This document shows, in pieces, positions 14,394 to 24,885 of a stretch of 64,000 nt of DNA. Under the pieces are notes generated by a model. It was not told the origin of the DNA and made no database searches. It was given only the letters and a program-made list of their open reading frames with translations. A program made the position numbers and the translations under genes. The stretch comes from Coniochaeta sp. PMI_546. Taxonomy: Eukaryota; Ascomycota; Sordariomycetes; Coniochaetales; Coniochaetaceae. The stretch lies in the NCBI GenBank assembly GCA_021432605.1, contig MU271148.1, positions 689,362 through 753,361 on the forward strand. Reading direction: 5' to 3'. Each line of letters starts with the position of its first letter. Position 1 is the first letter of the stretch.

Positions 14394-15869
14394 GACTGCA
14401 GGAGCCGGGGTCGTACTGGCGATGAGGCTGTCGGCGACAATGGACTATAGATGTCGTGACGCAAAACAGACCGCATGTCACGCAACTCCCGGACTCCTGG
14501 GCGCGGTCCCTTTTATACAGCCATCTGCAAGCATCTCGGCTAAGGGACGCACCACACGTGAGCGGCAAGGTAAACAGGATGGTGTAATCGGGGCTTAATA
14601 TTCGTTGCGCATTATGCCTGGTCAGTGGAGATGTGTGCTAGGGAAAAATCGTATTGTAATGATATTGACAAGTGGCGTGGGGACGAGAGAAGGCTGGATC
14701 TGGATCTGCAAGACCAAAACGTGCCTGGACAGGTTGTATGTTGTATGAATTCGTTAAAGCTACCAACGGTTCGGCATATCTCTCTGTATGTGAGGCCAAG
14801 GGGCTTGCCCAGACGGCCTTCCCGCCAGCCACAATGCTTGCTACCCAGCCGAAGTGCTTGTCACAAGCCACGAAGCTTGAATATCTCTTGATTTGAGATG
14901 ATCGTTTGGGCGTCATTGTCTCCGATGGTTCTTCGCAACGAGTCCCTTCAGCCTGGAACATGACCTCATCAACCGCTGGCGGCCCTTGTGCCACTTGAGC
15001 TTTGGACGAGCTGGGCACTTTCGCCAACAGGTTCGATTCAAGCAACCCAACCCCGACTGTAACGGCCTTTCGGCCGCATGAGGATGTCAAAGCGAGACCC
15101 GTACCCTGCCTCCAAGGCGGCAATCCTAGAAAAGTTCGGTTCGGAATGACCTAAGCCAAGCTGTGGCTAAGTGTTGATGCCGTGTCAACTGCCTCGATTG
15201 CGAAGAAGAGAGCCTATTCACGCAGGAACGATGGTGTCATATCACGTCAAACGCAGGTGCATTGCTTGGCGGCCAATAAGGCGGGGACGATTTATGGAAT
15301 GGCAAGGTAACTTCTTCCATCAAACAAATGGACGTTCGACAGTATTGTCGAGCTTCGACAAATGCGTGGTGAAAGTAGGGGTCCAGCTCGCACTGAATTG
15401 GCTGCGATAAGGTGCTGTCCTGGATATGGTGGAGCTAGGAATCACGTCAGTTCCCCGGTCGATGGCAAGCGCAGAGTATCACCAACCGGGAGTCGGCCAC
15501 CAGCACGAAAACATCAAGACAAGGAGAATCCCGAGTTTCTTCCTTTTTCTATCGGCAATGTGCGAGCCCTCGAGGGCGATTATCGAGACAAACAGCCGCC
15601 TATTCGGAGCGACGCCTGTTAAAACCTGGAGACGTACGTAAAGCACAAGGTCACCACGTCAGCCTGTCTTGCGCAATACCACGCCATTGACAAAATAATT
15701 CTTGTTGCAACTAGATAAACACCAGTGGTATGGGGGGTATCATGAACAGCCCAATCTACAGCCCGAGTAATCCGTGTGTCGATAGGATGTAGCGCCGTAA
15801 TCCCTTGACGGCGAGGGCTAAAAAAAAAAAAAAATCATCCAAACCCCAACTTTGATCAGGTACAGGAGC
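14394..15869. other. intergenic region, no gene seen
   Basis: Upstream region of the Dal5-like transporter (minus strand, start at 14393) and downstream region of the TBC gene (minus strand, stop at 15870). A 161-codon open frame on the minus strand here has no ATG near its start and no recognisable motif, so I do not call it. A run of 15 A sits at 15820-15834, about 36 bp beyond the TBC stop codon. Confidence 0.5.
15820..15834. repeat. A15 homopolymer tract
   Basis: Uninterrupted run of 15 A on the plus strand, so T15 in the sense direction of the TBC gene, within its likely 3' untranslated region. It may be a polyadenylation-associated tract or only a slippage-prone homopolymer. Confidence 0.9.
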
Positions 15870-18800
15870 TTAGGCAGTAGCAGGCTCGCCAACCCTCGTT
15901 GTGTCCTCGACTTGGACAGATAAATCACCTTCACTTGGTCGTGGAGAACTGCATTGCTTTGTGCTTGCTGCCGAGCCAGAAGACAACACCTTCTGGAGCC
16001 GCCTCTGCGCGTCGCGTTGCTCCCTTTGCCGAGTTAGCTCCCGCTCTGCATCGATGGCCTTAGCGCGCCGAGATTCAACTTCCTCCCGTTTGACAACCCG
16101 CCTTAGCCCCTCGGAAGCCTGAATCAGTCCGTCAATACTGATGGCGTGGTTCGTCATCTGGTGATTGATATATGTATAGACGCTCGCAGGCGATGAACAT
16201 GCCAGCAATTGCGACTCATTGAGCTTCAGAAGTGCGAGGGCAACCTGAAACAAAAAGGTGCTGCCATCGTTGGTGCAGAGAACAACATCCCATACTCGGA
16301 AGAGAGCCTCGGCGGAGAGGCAGTCCGTGAAAACACTCAAAAACCACTGGAACGTCATTGTTTCCAGGTCGATGCTGAGATCCTCAAAGTGCTGGCTCAG
16401 CTTTGGGAGCACTTCGGAAACGTAGCTGCGCAGGACCTGTTGATCAGCGCGCGACGCAAGAAGGCTGTGGTCGTAATAACCCCTCGGGAGGATATTCTCG
16501 ATAATGGATACCAAGATCCAGAATGCGTCTTCAGCAGAGGGCATGATAAGAAGCAGGTTTGCAGCTACTAGATTCATACCCTGGCAGTACCCGACTTCGG
16601 TATTCCTCCGCGAGTAGGCTAGAAGGACTTCATTCAACTTCTCGACACCGGGGCCTTTTCGAAAGAAGATGTTGTCGGTGAGAGTCCGCGTAATATCAGC
16701 TCGGATTTGTGCGACGACTTGTGGATCGTCGTCTTCACCTGACCGGTTGACAAGCCCTTCGTAGTATCCGGGAACACGCAGGGAGCCAGCCCCCGAACAC
16801 TCTGTCCATATCTTGGCGCGAAATGCAACCGGGATGCCGCCCAAGACTAGATTCTTGAACTCGTTCCACTTGGCACGCCCGACCTTGCCCTTATTCCCGA
16901 GGCCGGCGACTCCGACCACCTCACCATCCGCTAATTTCGTCTCCGGCATAACGGCGGTAGCACGCTGGAACCTGGCCTCGGCGGCAGCAGCAGCCGCTAC
17001 CGCCTCAGCCTCCCGCTCGCGTTTCCGTTCGGCGCGAACTTTTCTTAAGAAATCATTCCAACGGACGGTCTTCTCTCGCTGGAGTGCATCGTGAACTTCG
17101 CTAAGCTGTCGCAGAAGGAGCTTGACCGGCTCGGCATCTTCCTTCACGAGCGTCACAGTCGTTTGCTCAGCTTCAGGAGAAGGTTGAGTATCGTGATCGA
17201 CAGCAGTCGTGGTGCTTGTTGGAGGCACAAACCCCCTGTCATCTGAGATTAGACCTGGGGATTTCGGAACTTCACCCCCCTCCATGACCTCAAGTCCTGG
17301 AACACTGCTTGAAGGAGTATGCGAAAGAAGTTCAGTTGGGAAAGTCGCAATCTTCAGGTAATCTTGCCACCGTTTCGGTTTCACGTCTTCTCGGGCTTCT
17401 CCCAGCGAATCAGTATCAGGTGTACCATCACTGGAGACATCCCATCTGGTGCCGCTGCCACCGTCATCAGTCAGTACAGGTGACATGGAAGATCGTCCGT
17501 TCGTGAGCATTTCGGTGCGGCTGCCTTGCTTGATGTGCTTGATCATCTGCGCAGCATCTCGTTGCCTCTTCTTCCGGCGCTGATCGTAGATGAAGCCGAA
17601 CCGGTCAGTGAGGTATTCGGAGGCATTGTAATTATTATTAAGATAGGAGAGCGTGGGAGGTTGGACCTCAGGTGGCAGAATAGTGTCCATTTCTACAGGT
17701 CCATAACTCTCCTGACGTGGAAGCGCGTCGGGAACCGCTGTGGCTGCTAGTGTATCCCAACGATCCTGAGTTTGTGTCCGGGTTACCGGGTTTGTGTACG
17801 CATTCTGCGGGCCAGTTGTCCGCCGCATAGCCATGAGCGCCTTCGGGCCTCCTTGGGTTGAAACGGCTCTTGCTGAAGAAGTAGTTTGCGCACTAGATAC
17901 GGACGGAGTCCTCATTGAGCCTGTCGTAGTTCCACTGTTCGCCCTACCCCTAGATTCGCTCTCACGGACCGTTGACGTGCCACCTGCTACTAGTCGAAGA
18001 GCAAGACTGGCAAGTGATGCTTTTCGGCCTGTTGGCCCGGTCTGCACAGAATGAATGCTCGAAGCCCTGCTTGAGCTCCTCAAGGATTCCGTATCTGGAG
18101 GACTGAAGAGATCATCGGCTATGGTAGGACGCCGGTCTGCTACCCCAGTATTCCTGATGACCGTCTGCTGACCGGACTTGGCTGGATCTCCGTTTATACT
18201 ACTGGTACGGCTGCCTCTGCTTGTCCCTCCCCAGAGGAAGTCTTTCCAACCGCGAGCAGTGTTTCTAGCATTATCGCTCTCTGACGAAAGGGGAACGCTT
18301 GAGGCCCGGATGGTTGCATCATTGACTTGGTTAATGCCGAACGGGGGCTTGACATCGTCCTTCATCGCATCGTTCATGAGGTCAGTGACTCCCCTCTCTA
18401 GTGCGCGCCTTGCCAGCCCGCTGGACTTGGACTGCTGTTCGATGGCCCGCAACCTGGTTTCCAGGTCAAGATTGGACAAACCACACTCGAGTATAATCTT
18501 GCGAAGGGCACGCTCCCTTTCATCGGCTTTGCGTCGTAAGGCAGATATTTGGGCGTCTCGGTGGGCCAGATCCTCGGCGATCTGCCGTACGAGGTTTACA
18601 GCACCATGTCTCGACACCAGGCGTTCAAGATGCTCGTCGTCGGCGAGGTGCAAGGCACCGGGTATTTTCTGGGTTGATATTGGTGCATCTTCGAACAGTG
18701 CATTTCTTGACTCAGTGGCCTCTGGCGACGAGGTAGCGAGTATGTCTACTACTGTGGGCGCTCGAGGACGCGAGCCTGTCACTGACTGGGCAGGCAAGCT

Positions 18801-19055
18801 GGAGAGGCCTTCGTCGTAGCTCTGTGGAGGACTCAAGGGTGGTCCATTACGCTGCGCTTTTGGCGAGAATGATGGGAATGAGGTGAGGGACTTGTCGGAA
18901 GCAGCTATCGACGAAGCCGAGCTGGAGGGTTGGGAAGTGGTCTTTCTTGACTTGGACGGACGGATCGTACCAGACCGGTGACTTCTTATCGACGTGGCAG
19001 AGTGTTGCGAAATAGACCGTTCAAGAGGCACCGCGACCGTAGACTCGGAGTCCAT
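15870..19055 (-). CDS. TBC-domain Rab GTPase-activating protein
   Basis: Predicted Rab GAP that would switch off a membrane-bound Rab GTPase in vesicle traffic. From the first in-frame ATG at 19055 it is 1,061 residues in one exon. The first ~700 residues are Ser/Thr-rich and likely disordered, with a short charged helix near residues 170-210. An Ala-rich basic helix precedes the TBC domain (about residues 725-970). Both catalytic fingers are present: IRADITR (the IxxDxxR arginine finger, about residue 785) and YCQG (glutamine finger, about 822), so the enzyme should be active. A charged coiled coil (about 990-1025) closes the protein. Which Rab it acts on is unknown. The frame stays open upstream of 19055 for 34 more codons without an ATG, back to a stop at 19158-19160, so a spliced upstream exon may add residues. 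Confidence 0.9.
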   Translation of the reverse strand: MDSESTVAVPLERSISQHSATSIRSHRSGTIRPSKSRKTTSQPSSSASSIAASDKSLTSFPSFSPKAQRNGPPLSPPQSYDEGLSSLPAQSVTGSRPRAPTVVDILATSSPEATESRNALFEDAPISTQKIPGALHLADDEHLERLVSRHGAVNLVRQIAEDLAHRDAQISALRRKADERERALRKIILECGLSNLDLETRLRAIEQQSKSSGLARRALERGVTDLMNDAMKDDVKPPFGINQVNDATIRASSVPLSSESDNARNTARGWKDFLWGGTSRGSRTSSINGDPAKSGQQTVIRNTGVADRRPTIADDLFSPPDTESLRSSSRASSIHSVQTGPTGRKASLASLALRLVAGGTSTVRESESRGRANSGTTTGSMRTPSVSSAQTTSSARAVSTQGGPKALMAMRRTTGPQNAYTNPVTRTQTQDRWDTLAATAVPDALPRQESYGPVEMDTILPPEVQPPTLSYLNNNYNASEYLTDRFGFIYDQRRKKRQRDAAQMIKHIKQGSRTEMLTNGRSSMSPVLTDDGGSGTRWDVSSDGTPDTDSLGEAREDVKPKRWQDYLKIATFPTELLSHTPSSSVPGLEVMEGGEVPKSPGLISDDRGFVPPTSTTTAVDHDTQPSPEAEQTTVTLVKEDAEPVKLLLRQLSEVHDALQREKTVRWNDFLRKVRAERKREREAEAVAAAAAAEARFQRATAVMPETKLADGEVVGVAGLGNKGKVGRAKWNEFKNLVLGGIPVAFRAKIWTECSGAGSLRVPGYYEGLVNRSGEDDDPQVVAQIRADITRTLTDNIFFRKGPGVEKLNEVLLAYSRRNTEVGYCQGMNLVAANLLLIMPSAEDAFWILVSIIENILPRGYYDHSLLASRADQQVLRSYVSEVLPKLSQHFEDLSIDLETMTFQWFLSVFTDCLSAEALFRVWDVVLCTNDGSTFLFQVALALLKLNESQLLACSSPASVYTYINHQMTNHAISIDGLIQASEGLRRVVKREEVESRRAKAIDAERELTRQREQRDAQRRLQKVLSSGSAASTKQCSSPRPSEGDLSVQVEDTTRVGEPATA

Positions 19056-19728
19056 CTCTTCGTGCCAGATAGCTTCATGATCATAGAGATGTGCAAAACT
19101 GAAGTCCAGTTCGAGAGAATCCACGAGAGACCCGCTGGATGGAGGGAGAACCGGACATCAGCTATGTGCACGACCAGTGACGAAGGTGGAGCATCGATAT
19201 CGATGATATCGTGTTATGCAAGGGTTGCAGCTCGCCCTGGGTTTACCCGAGGAGTTGCCCCTTGCTTTCGTCCTTGGACCTGATTGGATTGACGCCTGTA
19301 CCTTCTCAGACGAGAGAAGTCAAGCCGCGACAATTGGACGTACAAATCAGATTACAATCTATTTGTTTGAGAGACAAGATAGTTATTTCCAGTTGGGACT
19401 CATCTCGTTTGCAACTCATGTTGTCAACGCTCTGAGACTGACCTACCCCGCTAGCTACATAACCATCGGGTACTGCTTAAAGATCACACCAAGTCACGTG
19501 ACTATTCACCGCCCTCCACCTGCACTCGTTCCCGCAGTGGAGAAGCAGGGACTGTGTATCCAATCAAGACGATCTCTCGCGCTGCCCTAAAAGAAAGCAC
19601 GAGCCAAGCAACAAGGGAAGGCACACAAACCCAATTTTCTAGGATTTGGAAGCCATTTTTGAACTTTTCCTTTCCTCAGCGACAACGACAACCTCAACGG
19701 CAGGACGACCAAAGCTCATTCAGCAACA
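19056..19728. promoter_or_regulatory. divergent promoter region, TBC gene / RPS6
   Basis: The 673 bp between the two divergent starts must hold both promoters. On the plus side the last ~80 bp before the RPS6 ATG is rich in CTTTTCC/TTTCCTC pyrimidine stretches followed by CAA repeats, as often seen in leaders of fungal ribosomal protein genes. On the minus side the part next to 19055 may be coding. I see no certain TATA box. Confidence 0.45.
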
Positions 19729-20762
19729 ATGAAGCTCAACATTAGTCACCCGAGCAATGGCTCGCAGAAGCTGATTGAGATCGAAGATGAGCGCAAGCTC
19801 CGTGTCTTCATGGACAAGCGCGTATGTGACTTCCAAGGGCTCCCCCGAAAACGCTGGGATCGTTGCGAACCGTTGATGGGTGCAAACCCTAGCCGGTCGC
19901 AGTTTTTCTGTTTGCGAGCTAACGAGATGTGTTGGGACTGATAGATGGGCGCTGAGGTCCCCGCCGACAGCCTGGGTGACGAGTGGAAGGGCTATATCGT
20001 CCGCATCACCGGCGGCAACGACAAGCAGGGTTTCCCGATGAAGCAGGGTGTCATGCACCCTACTCGTGTCCGCCTCCTCCTCTCCGACGGCCACTCCTGC
20101 TACCGTGCTCGTCGCAGCGGTGAGCGCAAGCGCAAGTCCGTCCGTGGCTGCATCGTCGCTGCCGATCTCTCCGTCCTAGCTCTCTCCATCGTCAAGGTTG
20201 GCGAGACCGACATCCCCGGCCTTACCGACGTTGTCCACCCCAAGCGCCTCGGCCCCAAGCGCGCCACCAAGATCCGAAAGTTCTTCGGCCTCAGCAAGGA
20301 TGACGATGTATGTGCAACCAAGCCCTACTATTCCGTCATCGCCTGCCCAATTGACTGCTATGGCTGAGCCAGGCGGTCGGGGCAGAGTCTGAGATATACC
20401 GTACAAGGAGGCTAATACAAAGCTCGTCTTTTCTGGAATTATAGGTCCGGAAATACGTTATCCGTCGCGAGGTCCAGCCCAAGGGTGAGGGCAAGAAGCC
20501 TTACACCAAGGCTCCCAAGATCCAGCGTCTGGTCACGCCCCAGCGTCTCCAGCACAAGCGCCACAGGATCGCCCTCAAGCGCCGCCAGGCCGAGAAGGTC
20601 AAGGATGAGGCTGTATGTGTTCCCCATTCGCCTTGTGCCTTCCCCCGTACTGACAGTCCGCTATAGAACGAGTATGCCCAGATCCTGGCCAAGCGTGTTG
20701 CCGAGGCCAAGTCCCTCAAGGCCGACCTCCGCAAGAGGCGTGCCAGCTCCATGCGCAAGTAG
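19729..20762 (+). CDS. RPS6: 40S ribosomal protein S6
   Basis: Small-subunit ribosomal protein eS6, a target of TOR-dependent phosphorylation. Four exons: 19729-19821, 19945-20307, 20445-20612 and 20667-20762, with GTATGT donors after each of the first three exons. The joined product is 239 residues, the usual fungal length. It begins [18 protein letters not shown] and contains the conserved [11 protein letters not shown] block, the basic [12 protein letters not shown] block and the [10 protein letters not shown] block. It ends in [10 protein letters not shown], whose serines after the basic run are the known phospho-acceptor region. The second exon starts with [17 protein letters not shown], continuous with the first. 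Intron 1 (123 nt) and intron 2 (137 nt) are longer than the last (54 nt). Confidence 0.98.
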
Positions 20763-22545
20763 GCGTGTGGTGTCTGGGTGGTTATGGATTCTGGTTTGCA
20801 TTTCGAAAAGGGCTCATGGCGTAGGTGGGGTTGCCAATTCACTGTTGTTTTGTAGATGGCATCAAAATTCCTAGGCAGAATATGAGAAACAGGATGGACG
20901 GTAACCACACAACCGTCTCGAATGAGAAGCTGCTTCCCAGGCGGATCCACTTACTTGACTGCCCCGTATATTGTGCGATCCGTATTGCTGTGAAGGTCTC
21001 CGGAATGGCATATCCTAAGTGACGGATTTTCTCATGCCTGTCAAATGAACATCTTCGACAATGCAGCAAGTCAACTCGCGTCCCGTCTGGTGGCTTCTAC
21101 TGTATAGAATATACTTGAGGCCTTGATCAGCCGTAGGCAGGATGAAATAATAGGAATATAACAAGGAAATAAGTTATGGAAAGTCACAGTTTCTACTTAT
21201 GATGTCTTGTTCGTGATCTTTGCCACCTTGAACCTTCGCAGAATGCGTCCTCAAATGGTATGTCAGGCAGTTGAAGAGTTCTGTTGTTGTATTCTCTCGG
21301 GCCCTGGACTCCGACTGTGAATCACAATTCTGACAACCTCGACAGCATCACAAATCATTGACATTGACGTTGACATCAACATCAACATCCTAGTCTACCC
21401 TATGGCTTCCTTTGTTCATGTCCCGATAAAACAGATGTTTTATTTGAGTACTTCACACCCACGCCCTGCTGTAAGCCGTAATCTGAGCGCTGGATCACTT
21501 TGGTATAGGCCACAGCCTCGATAACGACGGGGCCAACGCACCCTCTTGTGCCTCACAGTCGCTAGCAACCCAAAATCTCAGCCTTGCTCAATATATGTTT
21601 CATGTGTAAGTCGCAACCCGATAATATCGACCCTCCTTGTTGGCTTCGATAGCACCAGTGCAAGTCACGGCCTGGGATACCTCAGCTGCGCAACCACTTT
21701 TGCTTCAAGTACCAAACCCGACACTAGTGTGATAAGAAGCAGATCTAGCAGTGGCTTGGTGGCCTTCAACTGCGTGTGATCACAACCTCATCGCCGCGAT
21801 CCGCTTTCACACAGTCCTGTAAGTCGCACCCTCGGCAACCTCTCGGCAGCATCCAAGGTGCGGTCAAAAGTCTTTGACAAGTCGAAACCTCGACACCTTA
21901 ACGCCCAATTTCCCGCGTAAAAAGTCAGGGTCTCGACCAACCTGAACCATGTTGGAACCTGTTCTTCTTCCCTAGCCCAAACACAGCACTTCAACCTCCA
22001 CCATTGCCTTTCCTCTTTGTAAAATTTGTTTGACGGCTTCACAGATCACGCTTTTCGTTCTGTGAAACCGTACCTTCTGCTTCCTCAATCGACCTGGAAC
22101 TTGCCTCAAACCTATCCATCTTTCAGGCGCTCGTCGGCTTCTGAGCAGCTGAAAACGGCAAGACCTTTGGTTGAGACGAGGTCGTTTCAAGGCTCCCTCC
22201 GTCAGTCACGTGTACGTGTAGAATTCAAAAGTTCGCCAAGCCACTGCAGCAGAGTGGAGTCGTTGAAGAGACCCTGTTGCGGCAGTCATCAGTCGAGGCC
22301 GTTCCGGGTAAGTGCGCTTCTCATCCCAACAGAATGCTCATCATCATCTATCAAGACTTGGTTTTCGCTCTCATGATACCTACCTTAGCGAGGATCTGAA
22401 CGGCGGTTGTTCTACGCCATATTGTGTGATGAGTTTCGCTAAGCCCCGCTTCTCCTAGCATCTTTTGCTCTCCATTTGACCAAGAGTCCTGTCAAGTCAA
22501 TGCTGCGCAGACCCGCCGGGATCAAATGAGCTCGTGGCAGTCGAC
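20763..22545. other. intergenic region with degenerate short repeats
   Basis: 1.8 kb between RPS6 and the next gene on the same strand. No gene is recognised. The part at about 21.3-21.95 kb carries loosely repeated AAGTCGCAACC/ACCTCGACA-like words (listed separately). The last ~500 bp is pyrimidine-rich and probably holds the promoter and leader of the F-box gene. Confidence 0.5.
21337..21945. repeat. degenerate AAGTCGCAACCTCGA-like repeat family
   Basis: Several imperfect copies of a short word recur: a CAACCTCGACA unit near 21337, then AAGTCGCAACCCGATA at 21608, AAGTCGCACCCTCGG at 21821, AAGTCGAAACCTCGACA at 21879 and CTCGACCAACCTG near 21932. Weaker copies lie between (near 21514, 21557, 21660 and 21783). 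Spacing is irregular, so this is not a clean tandem array. It could be decayed minisatellite DNA or clustered protein-binding sites. Confidence 0.3.
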
Positions 22546-24885
22546 ATGAAATCGACCAGTCACACGCCCACTCGGCGACTGCCGGTGCGTGCAGCCAAGG
22601 TCCGGGGTAAGAGCAGCCCCGCGACCCCCACACCTCCCCGACCGGGAGGCCGCGTTACACGGAGCTCCAATGCCGCGCACACCACTCCTTCCCCTTCCGG
22701 CTCGGCAACCAAGCGTGCAGCTTCACCCGAGCTTGTCGCTTCCAACAAACGTACCAGACGACAACGTCCCAAATCTGGTTATTACGAAGAGTCTTCCGAT
22801 GGCGAAGAGTCCGATTCTGAGTCGTCGCTGGCATCTGTCACTGAGGATGAGGACGACGATGAGCCCCTGCTGTCGCCAACTTTGACTAAGACCAGGAAGA
22901 GTCGCACTATGACTGTTGTCTCCAAGACCAGAAAGTCTGGCCGTAGCACATCTCTGACTAAGCATGCCCCTATCAAGGCCACCGGGAAGAACAAGCTCGA
23001 TGTCAGCTCACCAAATCTCGGCAATCTAAATGCGAACACACACCCGCAGGAGGTCGACGAGCCACCTGTCATACCGCAGTGGAAGCAACTGCCATATTAC
23101 GTTCTGCTGCGCATTTTCGAGTGTGCTGCCGGGGCACCGCTCTCATCGTCCTCCGCTAGATGGCTCCTTGACACCAGTCTTGTATGTCACGCCTTTACCG
23201 AGCCAGCTTTGACGGCTCTGTACCGGTGCCCGCCACTGCTCACGTTGCAGATGGCTCATGGTTTCGCTGACCTGCTGGCGAAATCTCCAGAAGAGACCTC
23301 CTTCAACTATCGTCAGAAGGTAGAATGTCTCGAAATAGATGTGGGTGTAATTGCCTCGAAGACTTTCAAGGGTCGGCATCTTGATTTCAAGACACTTTTC
23401 GGCAATGCGCCACGCCTCGTTGAAGTTTATGTTTGGCACGAGAAAGATCAGGCGCCGTACCGCGAGCTGGATAAGAACCTCAAATGGACTTACCCCGCCG
23501 ACATGTATCTTGCTCTCGGTGTCGCTTTTCTTCACGGAGCTCGAGAGGGCGAATTTTCTCTCGTCCCTTTCTCAGCTACTGCTTCCATCCCCAAGTTGCA
23601 CAGCTGGATGTGGAGCAGGCGTATGTTGACGGGTTTCCCACTGGAGAAGTTGAGGGAGCTTCACAAATTCGCCGCCTTCCAAGGACTGCGGAAGCTCATT
23701 CTCACAAACTTCCAGCTGCCGTCGCTGAAAGCTAGGGACCCTGACGATCCGGAAATCGTTCAAGCAGATACCCAGATGATCAACAGCTTGGTACGATCCA
23801 TTGCTGTACTCCCCCATTTGCAACACCTTGTTCTCGAGTGCTCGACGGCCGTCAACGGCCACTTTCTGGCCTCGATGCCAAAGTCAATCGAGCATCTGGA
23901 GCTTATCAACTGCTGGGAAGTCAAGGCTGACCACATGGCTGACTATCTCCTCTCTCACGGCAATGCACTCCGTCACCTCACCCTTCACCACAACCAGTCG
24001 CTGAGCCTTGCTTTCCTGCCGGTTCTCGCGCATGCCTGTCCACGACTCGAATCGCTGAGGATGAACTTGACATACTTCAACCTCCATGCCTTCTACCGAG
24101 ATTCTGACCCGGCGTACGACACCCTTCTCACCGCTGATCAAGTCCCAACCTGGCCTGTTACCCTCCGGCACTTGGACCTCAAGAATCTTCGCAAGTGGGA
24201 CAAGCCTGCAGCGGAGACGTTCTTCCAGTCCCTGCTGGACGGCGCCCCTAAACTTCCACACCTACGCCATCTCGAGATCAAAGCCATGCTCGACATCCCC
24301 TTTCGTGAGCGGTCTCAGCTGCGAGACAAGTGGGAGGCAAAGCTGAAGCAGGTCTTCCTTCGCAAATGGGTTGATCCCCTGCCACACTCCACCCTCCGTC
24401 CCCGCCCGCAGATCCTCCAAGCTGACCCACATGAGGCACCCAAGGGAACACGCCGCGCAAAATACCGTGGCAGTGGTGGAATCGGCGATACTGCTGATAA
24501 AGTGCCATCGTCTCCGCGACGCAGTGGCCGCATCGCGTCGCTCCCGTCTGCTCCACCATCTCGAACAAGTAGTGTTGGCCGGGATATGAGAGATAAAGCG
24601 AGTCGGCCATCCTACGCCGAGCCTGATACGGACGAGGACATTATCGGTGATGACGAAGATGAGACGGAGCAGTCCGACCAGTCCGATCAGCCACAGCGCG
24701 GTTCTCCGGACGAGGACTCGACTTTCATCCAGGGCTTGTGCGACGTGGTCGATATCCGCTTCGACAATCAGAAGCCGGTGGAGAATCAGTTTCGGATGGA
24801 GGACTTTCTCGACGACGGCTCTAACGATCCTACTGATGATGAATGGGATGAGGATCACGAATCTGATCATGAATATGCTTGGTAG
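22546..24885 (+). CDS. F-box protein with LRR-like repeats and acidic tail
   Basis: Predicted substrate adaptor of an SCF-type ubiquitin ligase; the substrate is unknown. Single exon, 779 residues from the ATG at 22546. The first ~170 residues are disordered, rich in Ser, Thr, Arg and Lys, with an acidic serine cluster around residues 80-110. An F-box-like segment (PQWKQLPYYVLLRIFECAAG, from about residue 177) is followed by a CHAFTEPALTALYRCPPLL segment, the usual continuation in fungal F-box proteins. Leucine-rich repeat-like units follow at about 405-570 (for example LQHLVLEC, IEHLELINCW, LRHLTLHHNQ and LESLRMNL). A basic low-complexity linker leads to a strongly acidic C-terminus ending in Tyr-Ala-Trp. 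The F-box call rests on pattern only. It lies between two ribosomal protein genes. Confidence 0.8.
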   Translation: MKSTSHTPTRRLPVRAAKVRGKSSPATPTPPRPGGRVTRSSNAAHTTPSPSGSATKRAASPELVASNKRTRRQRPKSGYYEESSDGEESDSESSLASVTEDEDDDEPLLSPTLTKTRKSRTMTVVSKTRKSGRSTSLTKHAPIKATGKNKLDVSSPNLGNLNANTHPQEVDEPPVIPQWKQLPYYVLLRIFECAAGAPLSSSSARWLLDTSLVCHAFTEPALTALYRCPPLLTLQMAHGFADLLAKSPEETSFNYRQKVECLEIDVGVIASKTFKGRHLDFKTLFGNAPRLVEVYVWHEKDQAPYRELDKNLKWTYPADMYLALGVAFLHGAREGEFSLVPFSATASIPKLHSWMWSRRMLTGFPLEKLRELHKFAAFQGLRKLILTNFQLPSLKARDPDDPEIVQADTQMINSLVRSIAVLPHLQHLVLECSTAVNGHFLASMPKSIEHLELINCWEVKADHMADYLLSHGNALRHLTLHHNQSLSLAFLPVLAHACPRLESLRMNLTYFNLHAFYRDSDPAYDTLLTADQVPTWPVTLRHLDLKNLRKWDKPAAETFFQSLLDGAPKLPHLRHLEIKAMLDIPFRERSQLRDKWEAKLKQVFLRKWVDPLPHSTLRPRPQILQADPHEAPKGTRRAKYRGSGGIGDTADKVPSSPRRSGRIASLPSAPPSRTSSVGRDMRDKASRPSYAEPDTDEDIIGDDEDETEQSDQSDQPQRGSPDEDSTFIQGLCDVVDIRFDNQKPVENQFRMEDFLDDGSNDPTDDEWDEDHESDHEYAW

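Noticed and set aside
15030-15045. GGTTCGATTC, a B-box-like word
   Set aside because: No A box at tRNA distance and no cloverleaf stems around it.
14638-15123. 161-codon minus-strand open frame between the Dal5-like and TBC genes
   Set aside because: No ATG near its beginning, no motif, and no intron pattern joining it to a recognisable exon.
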